From positions 1 to 6,926 of the forward strand of contig NJDH01000064.1 in NCBI GenBank assembly GCA_002254405.1: DNA of 6,926 nt, in the 5' to 3' direction. Positions 1-5,334 of this stretch are shown here, piece after piece. The notes beneath the pieces were generated by a model. It was given only the letters and a program-made list of their open reading frames with translations. It was not told where the DNA came from and searched no databases. Position 1 is the first letter of the stretch. The number at the start of each line of letters is the position of its first letter. Both the position numbers and the translations under genes were made by a program. This stretch comes from Candidatus Altarchaeales archaeon ex4484_96 (lineage in GTDB: Archaea; Altiarchaeota; Altiarchaeia; IMC4; QMZM01).

Positions 1-31
1 ATAATATTTACTTTCAATTGTTGATTTTTCA

Positions 32-82
32 GACCCACTAGCGATAGCGTATGTGGGTCCTTAGACGTCGGCTAACTCCGAC
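32..82. repeat. Two adjacent short hairpins upstream of a tRNA-like 3' end
   Basis: Bases 32-38 (GACCCAC) pair perfectly with 53-59 (GTGGGTC) across a 14-base loop. Bases 67-71 (GTCGG) pair perfectly with 78-82 (CCGAC) across a 6-base loop. The second hairpin ends immediately before the tRNA-like T-loop at 83. Bases 66-71 could instead pair with 94-99 (six pairs, one G-T), so two folds compete. This may be part of a structured RNA, tRNA-derived sequence or an upstream gene's 3' end. The pairing is seen directly, but the function is unknown. Confidence 0.4.
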
Positions 83-102
83 TTCAAATCCCTCCGGCGG
101 CA
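83..102 (+). other. tRNA 3'-end-like fragment (possible tRNA remnant or attachment site)
   Basis: Bases 83-89 read TTCAAAT like a T-loop (positions 54-60). They are followed by CCCTC (T-stem 3' strand, 61-65), CGGCGGC (acceptor 3' strand, 66-72) and A (discriminator 73). A matching tRNA would begin GCCGCCG and have GAGGG as its T-stem 5' strand. Neither is found in bases 1-82; the five bases before the T-loop are CCGAC, which do not pair. The block is therefore not a normal complete tRNA. Options are a displaced tRNA 3' end left by integration of a mobile element, a decayed tRNA, a tRNA interrupted by a non-canonical intron with its 5' part outside the window, or chance. No integrase gene is visible here. 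Confidence 0.35.
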
Positions 103-124
103 TACCTTTATCTCTAAAAATCTA

Positions 125-182
125 TTTTTTTGGTCTATTCAGTCAATCAAATGCTATATTGTTTTATTTATGTCTTTTTTTT
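125..182 (+). terminator. Oligo-T tracts after the tRNA-like block
   Basis: There is a run of seven T at 125-131 and a run of eight T at 175-182, in a very A/T-rich stretch with no open reading frame. Archaeal RNA polymerase terminates at oligo-U tracts with little need for a hairpin, so these could end a transcript entering from the left. The call rests on base composition only. Confidence 0.3.
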
Positions 183-231
183 ATTTAGTCAACCTAATCA
201 AATAGTAAAAAATACTGATTACTCTCGTGTC

Positions 232-239
232 TTATAAAG
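232..239 (+). promoter_or_regulatory. TATA box for the histidine kinase gene
   Basis: TTATAAAG lies 27-34 bases before the ATG at 266. With the usual archaeal spacing of about 25-27 bases from TATA centre to transcription start, the transcript would begin near 260-262, only a few bases before the start codon. No Shine-Dalgarno sequence precedes the ATG. Both points indicate a near-leaderless mRNA. Confidence 0.5.
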
Positions 240-265
240 TATAGTATCTGATAAGATAACCCAAC

Positions 266-2746
266 ATGGATTCAAAAAAAGGATTCATTGAATGTAACAG
301 CAAATTCAAATCTCTATTCAAGAACGCGAAAGAGGGTATAGTCTACCTCGATAAAAAAGGCATCATAACCGAAGCCAATCCCCGGGTGCTATTAATGGCA
401 GGCTGTGAACCCGAAGACATATTAAACAAGCATTTCACGCAGTTAGCTCCTATGTTCAAATTAAATCGCATCCAGATGCTTGATGTCTTCAAACAGCTGA
501 TTACCAGCAAAAAACTCGGTAAAAGCGAATGGGAGATTACCAATCTAAAGGGGGAGAAAAAAGTGCTTCTAGCTCATCCCTCGCTTATACGCGGGAAAAA
601 TAGCGATTATGAGGTGTCTGTTATCGTGGAAGACATCACCGATATAAAAAAAACATGCATTCGCCTATGTGAAAACGAGCTGAAATACAGGAATTTTTTC
701 AAAACCTGCGGAGACTGTGTTTTCATCACCTCAAAAGACGGACGCTGGATTGATATGAACGATGCAGCAGCGGATTTCTTCGGATACGAGAGCAGGGAGG
801 AACTCGCAAAAACAAGAATCCCCGACCTCTACTTGAACAAAGAAGACCGCATTCGTCATATGGAAAAAATCGAGGAAAAAGGATACCTTAAGGAACACCC
901 GGTGAAACTAAAGAAAAAAGACGGCACAGTGATGGACACTCTCATAACGACTGTGCCGGTAACCGATGAGAATGGTGCTGTGGTTGCGTTCCAAGGAACC
1001 ATCCGGGACATCACCAAGCACAAAAAAATAGAGGATGAACTAAAACGTTACCTACATAATCTGGAATTCCTTTCGGATACGGCATTACATTTCATGAAAA
1101 TGCCCCCACGTGAAGACATCTATAATTATGTGGGGGAAAAATTAACTCAAATCGAGGAAAACTCCATTATTCTAGTCTCATCATATGATAAAAAATCCGG
1201 CGAGATGATAGTGCGCTCCATTCAAGGCCTTAAACGGGTTAAGCTGGTCGAAAAAAACATTGGGTTCTCACCGCTGGGGTTTCGTTTTAAGGTAAATGAT
1301 ACGGGCAGGGATTATCTTGTCAAAGGAAATCTCCACAGGGTTCCTGAGGGATTATACGAGCTTATGTTCCATAAAACACCCGAAAAAGTATGTATCGCAC
1401 TTGAGAGGCTGTTCAAGATTGAATGCATATATTCCATGGGATTCGCGTGGGGTGGGGAATTATTTGGAGCTATCGTCATAATAAAATTCGGTGGATGTGA
1501 GCTTAAAAATGAGGAGTTGATTAAAACATTCATCAATCAGGCGTCGGTAGCTATCCAGCATAAAAAAGCAGCGCAATCACTAAAAGAAAGCGAGCTGGAG
1601 AAAAATATTTTATTAGATAATATGCTGGAGCATGTTGTGTACCGGGATACTGATATGCGGATTCAATGGGCGAATAATGCAGCATGTGAATCAGTTGGTC
1701 TATCCCCTGATAAAGTAATAGGACGTTACTGCTATGAGATATGGCAGAACAGAGACAGACCCTGTGAGCCTTGCCCTGTCAAAGAGGCTCTCAAGGAGGG
1801 TAAACCAAAGAAGATGGAAGTCTCAGGCCCTGATGGCAGGGTTTGGTCTATTCAAGCATATCCCATACATGGTGCTGACGGTAGCATCGTGGGTGTAGGC
1901 AACACTAGCCTGGATATTACCGGACGCAAGAAAGCTGAGCAGGAGCTTCAGGAAAGTAAACAAATTATGTCTATTGTATTGAATTCAACCACTGAGTTAT
2001 TCGCTTTCTATACGACCGATTTAAAGATAATCTGGGCTAATAAAGCAGCATCAGATTCTGTTGGATTAAGTCTTGATGAGATGATAGGCCAATATTGTTA
2101 TAAGCTTTGGGGTGATGGGCAGCAGCCATGCCCTGATTGCCCTGTCATGAAATCACTTGAAACCGGCAAACCCCCGATGATGGAGAAACAAACCCCTGAT
2201 GGTCGCTGGTGGTCTGTGCGGGGTTATCCCGTTTTCGACGAGGGGGGGGAAATCACCAATCTCGTGGAGTTCGTACAGGACATCACCGAACGCAAGAAAA
2301 ATGAGGATGAACTCAAAGCCGCATATGCGAAGCTAAGGCAACTGGATGACCTCAAAGACGAGTTCGTGAACATAAGCGCCCACGAGCTGAAAACACCGCT
2401 TGTCCCAATAATGGGCTATATCGAGCTTGTATTAGAAGACAATAAAATTGATGAGGAACAAAAAAACATGCTGCAAATAGCTTATCGTGCTGCGAGAAGA
2501 CAGGAGAAACTGGTAAGCGACATACTGGATATAAGCAAGCTGGAATCAGGTGCGATGAAATTCGAGACAAAAGAAATGGATTTAGTTAAACTAGTCAACA
2601 CCGCAGTAGCTGAAATGAAAACAGTAGCTGAAGAAAAAAACATCAAACTAGTAACCAAGCTACCAGATGAACCTCTCATGATAAACGCAGACCCCTACCG
2701 GCTCGACCAGGTTATATCAAACCTCCTGGATAATTCCCTGAAATAG
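266..2746 (+). CDS. Multi-PAS/GAF sensor histidine kinase with truncated ATPase domain
   Basis: This is a soluble sensor kinase with no membrane segment or signal peptide. Domains in order: PAS (about 14-128), PAS (138-257), GAF (265-431), PAS (447-560), PAS (568-681) and HisKA (692-760). The H-box NISAHELKTPL puts the phospho-acceptor at His706. The PAS domains end in typical D-I-T-x-x-K/R-K linkers. PAS3 and PAS4 each carry a C-x10-C-x2-C motif (Cys489/500/503 and Cys611/622/625), a pattern seen in PAS domains of anaerobe kinases that may bind a cofactor or sense redox state (inference). The HATPase_c domain begins but stops right after the N-box (NLLDNSLK, 819-826); the G1 and F boxes are absent, and the G2 region lies downstream in another frame. 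As written, the protein should not bind ATP normally or autophosphorylate. The ATG at 266 is chosen for its TATA box spacing. Likely partner: the stand-alone receiver at 3905. Confidence 0.9.
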   Translation: MDSKKGFIECNSKFKSLFKNAKEGIVYLDKKGIITEANPRVLLMAGCEPEDILNKHFTQLAPMFKLNRIQMLDVFKQLITSKKLGKSEWEITNLKGEKKVLLAHPSLIRGKNSDYEVSVIVEDITDIKKTCIRLCENELKYRNFFKTCGDCVFITSKDGRWIDMNDAAADFFGYESREELAKTRIPDLYLNKEDRIRHMEKIEEKGYLKEHPVKLKKKDGTVMDTLITTVPVTDENGAVVAFQGTIRDITKHKKIEDELKRYLHNLEFLSDTALHFMKMPPREDIYNYVGEKLTQIEENSIILVSSYDKKSGEMIVRSIQGLKRVKLVEKNIGFSPLGFRFKVNDTGRDYLVKGNLHRVPEGLYELMFHKTPEKVCIALERLFKIECIYSMGFAWGGELFGAIVIIKFGGCELKNEELIKTFINQASVAIQHKKAAQSLKESELEKNILLDNMLEHVVYRDTDMRIQWANNAACESVGLSPDKVIGRYCYEIWQNRDRPCEPCPVKEALKEGKPKKMEVSGPDGRVWSIQAYPIHGADGSIVGVGNTSLDITGRKKAEQELQESKQIMSIVLNSTTELFAFYTTDLKIIWANKAASDSVGLSLDEMIGQYCYKLWGDGQQPCPDCPVMKSLETGKPPMMEKQTPDGRWWSVRGYPVFDEGGEITNLVEFVQDITERKKNEDELKAAYAKLRQLDDLKDEFVNISAHELKTPLVPIMGYIELVLEDNKIDEEQKNMLQIAYRAARRQEKLVSDILDISKLESGAMKFETKEMDLVKLVNTAVAEMKTVAEEKNIKLVTKLPDEPLMINADPYRLDQVISNLLDNSLK

Positions 2747-2852
2747 ATTAGGGCTTTCAATATGCAAGCAGATAATCGAATGGCATGGGGGGATAATATG
2801 GGTTGAAAGCAAATCAGGGAAAGGCTCTAAATTCAGCTTCACCCTCCCGCTC
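2747..2852 (+). pseudogene. Frameshifted C-terminal remnant of the kinase ATPase domain
   Basis: Read in the frame starting at 2748, this stretch encodes LGLSICKQIIEWHGG followed by WVESKSGKGSKFSFTLPL. These are the G2 box and last strands of a HATPase_c domain, in correct order. The upstream kinase frame ends in a stop at 2744-2746, exactly where the region between the N-box and the G2 box should be. About 45-60 residues carrying the G1 (DxGxG) and F boxes are therefore missing. The frames imply a missing length of 3n+2 bases. The remnant frame stays open to a TGA at 2919-2921, running into the 3' end of the convergent spoIIM gene, so the original stop may also be altered. A real deletion is more likely than a sequencing error, though a misassembly is possible. 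Confidence 0.8.
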
Positions 2853-3761
2853 TTACATACCGCAGATCAGGGGGGTGATATAGACCTCTATCACAGCAGC
2901 CAGCATCAGGATAACAGCTGAGAGCACCACAAGGTCTATGGAGTCTATGGTTACATCAATAAACTCACTTTTTATTTTAACACCATGTCTGGCTACCGCA
3001 ACAGAGATGATTCCCCCTCCAAGCGCTCCCAGGAAATAAGCCGATATCTCGGGTATGCCATGGATGAGATAACAGAAACTAATGGAAAAAGAACCAAAGT
3101 AGTTATACAGGAAGTCTATGTTTCCCATGGGAGCGTATCTTATCAGGGCGTTTCTTATTGCTGAGCCGATTGCCACCCCCACGATAGATGCGTTGAGTGT
3201 CAGAATAAGTATGGCTCCGCTCCCGTAGAGGAAAGAGAATATTATGCAAAAACACCAGACCCGAAAGTTGTTTTCGAGTATGATGAAAAGGCTGTTTTGG
3301 GTTTTTTCATTGAAGTCAATTAAATCCCCCATCATAGTAGTCTGCTTTATTCTTTTTATCTCGTTTATCTGGAAATCAAATAACGTGTTCTCCATTTCAA
3401 GCGGCAAAACAATATACCAGAAGGTGTAGGAGACAACCATCCCAAGAAACAGGGCCACAAAAAGGGAGAGGGCTTTCCCGTGTTCTTTAATCAAAAACGT
3501 CTCGTTTTGTATTTTCTGGTGTTTTTTTGGCTGCAGGCTGTGCATTAATTTCTCGTCTTTGGATTCCTCCAGCTGCAGGGTCTTATACATTATGACTACA
3601 AGAGGCATTGTGGTGAGGAATATGCTTGCGAAGCTTGCATGAGAGCCGAAGGTGAAGTAGGCCAGGATTAATCCGATGCTTGAATACATCAATCCGACAT
3701 AGAACATGTCTCTCGGGGTTTTCTCCGCCAGAAGCGGGTCTACTATAGATTCGAGTACCAT
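2853..3761 (-). CDS. SpoIIM-family (stage II sporulation protein M-like) integral membrane protein
   Basis: About 302 residues with some six hydrophobic segments. The signature of the family is the conserved IHGIPEISAYFLGALGGG stretch in the C-terminal half, matching the PHGxxE-type motif of SpoIIM (former DUF95) proteins. In archaea such proteins are common though not linked to sporulation, and their biochemical role is not known. The protein starts MVLESIVDPLLAEKTPRDMF, a form typical of archaeal members. I chose the ATG at 3761 over the in-frame ATG at 3785 because the TATA-like box at 3791-3800 would start transcription near 3770, inside the longer version. The gene is convergent with the broken kinase and divergent from the receiver, so it sits between the two halves of a possible two-component pair without sharing their operon. 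Confidence 0.85.
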   Translation of the reverse strand: MVLESIVDPLLAEKTPRDMFYVGLMYSSIGLILAYFTFGSHASFASIFLTTMPLVVIMYKTLQLEESKDEKLMHSLQPKKHQKIQNETFLIKEHGKALSLFVALFLGMVVSYTFWYIVLPLEMENTLFDFQINEIKRIKQTTMMGDLIDFNEKTQNSLFIILENNFRVWCFCIIFSFLYGSGAILILTLNASIVGVAIGSAIRNALIRYAPMGNIDFLYNYFGSFSISFCYLIHGIPEISAYFLGALGGGIISVAVARHGVKIKSEFIDVTIDSIDLVVLSAVILMLAAVIEVYITPLICGM

Positions 3762-3790
3762 GTGTATCGATAAGAAATAGTGCAAAGCTA

Positions 3791-3800
3791 GTATATAATA
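3791..3800 (-). promoter_or_regulatory. TATA box for the spoIIM-like gene
   Basis: On the minus strand this reads TATTATATAC. The expected transcription start about 26 bases downstream is near 3770, nine bases before the ATG at 3761, with no Shine-Dalgarno sequence. The box supports the shorter start for this gene. Confidence 0.45.
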
Positions 3801-3829
3801 CTATATCTTAATTATTGATGGATTAATCA

Positions 3830-3907
3830 TTTAAACATAATGTATTTATAGTCTAATTTATCATATTATTATATAATATCAAAATAAATTTGTTTAAACA
3901 TATAATG
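3830..3907 (+). repeat. Direct repeat TTTAAACATA(T)AATG in the divergent promoter region
   Basis: TTTAAACATAATG at 3830-3842 recurs with one extra base as TTTAAACATATAATG at 3893-3907, the second copy ending in the receiver's start codon. The copies are 63 bases apart, about six helical turns, and flank the receiver's TATA box. The second copy lies within the palindrome GTTTAAAC (3892-3899). This could be an operator pair for a regulator acting on the receiver or on both divergent genes. The region is very A/T-rich, so chance is a real alternative. Confidence 0.35.
3870..3877 (+). promoter_or_regulatory. TATA box for the receiver gene
   Basis: TATATAAT is centred about 31 bases before the ATG at 3905 and predicts a transcript start near 3900. 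This favours the ATG at 3905 over an in-frame TTG at 3890, which would lie upstream of the transcript start. No Shine-Dalgarno sequence is present. Confidence 0.45.
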
Positions 3908-4276
3908 AACAAGATTATACTACACATAGAAGACGACTTCGACACACGTGAGCTGGTCAAAACACTTCTTGAACGAGAAGGACATAACGTTCTGTCAGCC
4001 TCCGAGGGGCGGGAGGGTTTAAGAAAAATAATTGAGAAAAAAACCGATTTGGTAATACTGGACATCATGCTCCCTGACATGAGCGGATGGGACATATACC
4101 AAAGGCTTAAGGAATTATCATACAAAGGCAAAATCGTTTTTCTCACAATCATGTCAGCCTCTAATGGGGATGTGGCTAAATTACGTGACGAGGGGGTCTC
4201 AGATTACATACAAAAACCGTTCGAGAACAAGGATTTTTTGAATCGAATCAATTGTTTATTGTGCGAGCATGCTTAA
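3905..4276 (+). CDS. Stand-alone response regulator receiver (CheY-like)
   Basis: A 123-residue single receiver domain with no output domain. All key residues are present: acidic pocket Glu9/Asp10/Asp11 (HIEDD), phospho-acceptor Asp53 in LVILDIMLPD, switch Thr81 (VFLTIMSA) and Lys104 (IQKPF). It should accept phosphate from a histidine kinase and signal by protein contact. The kinase at 266-2746 is the nearest candidate, although it appears damaged. The start at ATG 3905 gives the normal MNKIILHIEDD opening; an upstream TTG at 3890 would add five residues of no family character. It is the first gene of a plus-strand cluster with a small unknown protein, a KaiC-like ATPase and a V4R-like protein, which suggests that its output runs through one of these. 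Confidence 0.92.
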   Translation: MNKIILHIEDDFDTRELVKTLLEREGHNVLSASEGREGLRKIIEKKTDLVILDIMLPDMSGWDIYQRLKELSYKGKIVFLTIMSASNGDVAKLRDEGVSDYIQKPFENKDFLNRINCLLCEHA

Positions 4277-4277
4277 A

Positions 4278-4286
4278 TTAAATAAA
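4278..4286 (+). promoter_or_regulatory. Possible TATA box for the 108-residue protein gene
   Basis: TTAAATAAA begins two bases after the receiver stop and is centred about 25 bases before the ATG at 4307, which would give a leaderless transcript. The 30-base gap has no Shine-Dalgarno sequence. This suggests that the three downstream genes can be transcribed on their own, although read-through from the receiver gene is equally possible. Confidence 0.35.
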
Positions 4287-4293
4287 CTTATGT

Positions 4294-4305
4294 TTAAATA
4301 TTTAA
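4294..4305. repeat. 12-base palindrome just before the small-protein start codon
   Basis: TTAAATATTTAA is a perfect palindrome that ends one base before the ATG at 4307 and covers the region between TATA box and start codon. A repressor bound here would block initiation. It is made only of A and T, so chance occurrence is not unlikely. Confidence 0.3.
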
Positions 4306-4306
4306 C

Positions 4307-4633
4307 ATGGCTGATTTGAAATCAATCGAGTTAGAGGGGGATGACACTTATGTGACATTGAAGGTCTCGAATTCAGAGTATGAGCTGGTTAGGATGTCCA
4401 AGAACGATTTAGCTATTCTGCCCACAGACAACACAATACTTGATGAGATATTGACAACAGGCAAGATAGGCAACGGGAACCGTATCATGATGCCAAACGG
4501 GATATTAAACAAACATGACATAACCCGGCTTTATAAGAAGGTGCCTTCAAGAATATTTCACATCAACAAATCAAAGTATCTATTAATTAAACTTGAGGAA
4601 TGTGAGGGTGCTATACCCCGTTTCGAGGAATGA
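4307..4633 (+). CDS. Small protein of unknown function, first in the KaiC-like operon
   Basis: A 108-residue soluble protein of no family I can name. It has no membrane segment, signal peptide or cysteine pair; its only cysteine is in the acidic C-terminal part (KLEECEGAIPRFEE). The N-terminal half looks beta-rich with many acidic residues (SIELEGDDTYVTLKV). The middle has a conserved-looking stretch, KIGNGNRIMMPNGIL, and the C-terminal half (KKVPSRIFHINKSKYLLIKLEE) reads as two more strands. Its stop codon overlaps the ATG at 4630 (ATGA), and the KaiC-like gene follows at once, so the two are probably translated together and may interact. It could be an adaptor between the receiver and the ATPase, or a small DNA-binding or ligand-binding protein. 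The reading frame itself is convincing because of its coupling and its normal protein-like composition. Confidence 0.75.
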   Translation: MADLKSIELEGDDTYVTLKVSNSEYELVRMSKNDLAILPTDNTILDEILTTGKIGNGNRIMMPNGILNKHDITRLYKKVPSRIFHINKSKYLLIKLEECEGAIPRFEE

Positions 4634-4638
4634 GGATG
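4625..4638 (+). promoter_or_regulatory. Shine-Dalgarno and overlapping stop/start deciding the KaiC-like start
   Basis: GAGG at 4625-4628 is seven bases before the ATG at 4636 but only one base before the ATG at 4630. The upstream stop TGA (4631-4633) overlaps the first ATG. The spacing favours 4636 as the main start, with ribosomes finishing the 108-residue gene available for re-initiation. Confidence 0.5.
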
Positions 4639-5316
4639 GAGAATAATACTACAACTGGCATAGACGGTCTAGATGATTTACTGGATGGGGGCTTTCCCGC
4701 AGATACTGTTGTTTTGCTGGCAGGGGGGCCTGGTTCAGGTAAAACACTTTTTGGGTTGAATTATCTGATAAACCCTGGTTCCGATAAAGACTCAAGATGC
4801 TGTTATATATCCTTCAACGAGTCAAAGGAGGAGCTTTTAAGGGCATGTAATCAGATAGCTTCCCTTAAGAATGCCAGCAAAATGTTGGATAAGCAGTTGT
4901 CTCTCATATCTCTTGAATTAGGTGAGGAGATGGATGTTGCTAAGTTTATCAAGCTCATATCCTCTTATCCTGATTTGGATAAGCTGGTTTTGGATAACGT
5001 CAACAAGCTTTTAATGCATTCATCGGATGATAGGGAGTACAGGATTAATCTCTCCAAGCTGGTTGGTTTCCTTAGAAAAAAGGTGGGATGCACTCTGCTT
5101 TTATGTGAGACCATGAATGATTCCATCGACACGGGACATGGGGAGGGGTTTGAATGTGATGGCATAATCAAGCTTTGTTTCTCTGAACTTGAGGAGAAAC
5201 CAAAAAGGGTGCTTGAGGTGCACAAGATGAGATATACCTCCTTTGACCCCATGGTACTTCATGAGTTGCGTATTAACTCGAAGGGTTTGAGTCTGGAGAA
5301 AGCCAGCATAATATAG
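4636..5316 (+). CDS. Single-domain KaiC/RAD55-like ATPase
   Basis: A 226-residue RecA-fold ATPase of the KaiC-like family. It opens with the family's TTGIDGLDDLLDGGFP stretch. Walker A is GPGSGKT (31-37), the SFNESKEEL segment carries the usual catalytic glutamate position (Glu62), and Walker B is KLVLDNV with Asp120, where the usual serine after the aspartate is replaced by Asn. The C-terminal HKMRYTSFDP matches the K-M-R-x-T strand of KaiC domains. It has one domain only, so it is not a clock KaiC with CI and CII, and no KaiA or KaiB is nearby. Archaeal relatives are thought to act in signal transduction, often next to receivers and kinases. An alternative start at 4630 adds two residues. 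It is coupled to the preceding small-protein gene and followed closely by the V4R-like gene. Confidence 0.88.
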   Translation: MENNTTTGIDGLDDLLDGGFPADTVVLLAGGPGSGKTLFGLNYLINPGSDKDSRCCYISFNESKEELLRACNQIASLKNASKMLDKQLSLISLELGEEMDVAKFIKLISSYPDLDKLVLDNVNKLLMHSSDDREYRINLSKLVGFLRKKVGCTLLLCETMNDSIDTGHGEGFECDGIIKLCFSELEEKPKRVLEVHKMRYTSFDPMVLHELRINSKGLSLEKASII

Positions 5317-5334
5317 TTGTTTGCGAAAAAATCG

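Noticed and set aside
1..102. A complete tRNA gene
   Set aside because: Only the T-loop and 3' strand can be matched. The T-stem 5' strand, a usable anticodon arm and an acceptor 5' strand are missing from bases 1-82. GTGGG at 53-57 would leave a T-T mismatch and need a 25-base intron at the T-loop.
141..203. Imperfect repeat AGTCAATCAAAT / AGTCAACCTAATCAAAT upstream of the kinase
   Set aside because: The two copies (141-152 and 187-203) differ by a five-base insertion and lie in A/T-rich DNA, too weak to call an operator.
2352..2679. Minus-strand open frames over the kinase HisKA region
   Set aside because: They lie wholly inside the kinase coding sequence, have no promoter or ribosome site, and their translations have no domain character.
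3853..4152. Minus-strand frame of 99 codons opposite the receiver
   Set aside because: It is the antisense of a clear receiver domain with all catalytic residues; its translation is serine-rich shadow sequence.
4965..5252. Minus-strand frame of 95 codons opposite the KaiC-like gene
   Set aside because: The opposite strand encodes the conserved Walker B and K-M-R strands; the shadow frame has no recognisable features.
4636..5316. A circadian KaiC
   Set aside because: There is only one ATPase domain and no KaiA or KaiB nearby. The short single-domain form belongs to the wider archaeal KaiC/RAD55-like family.
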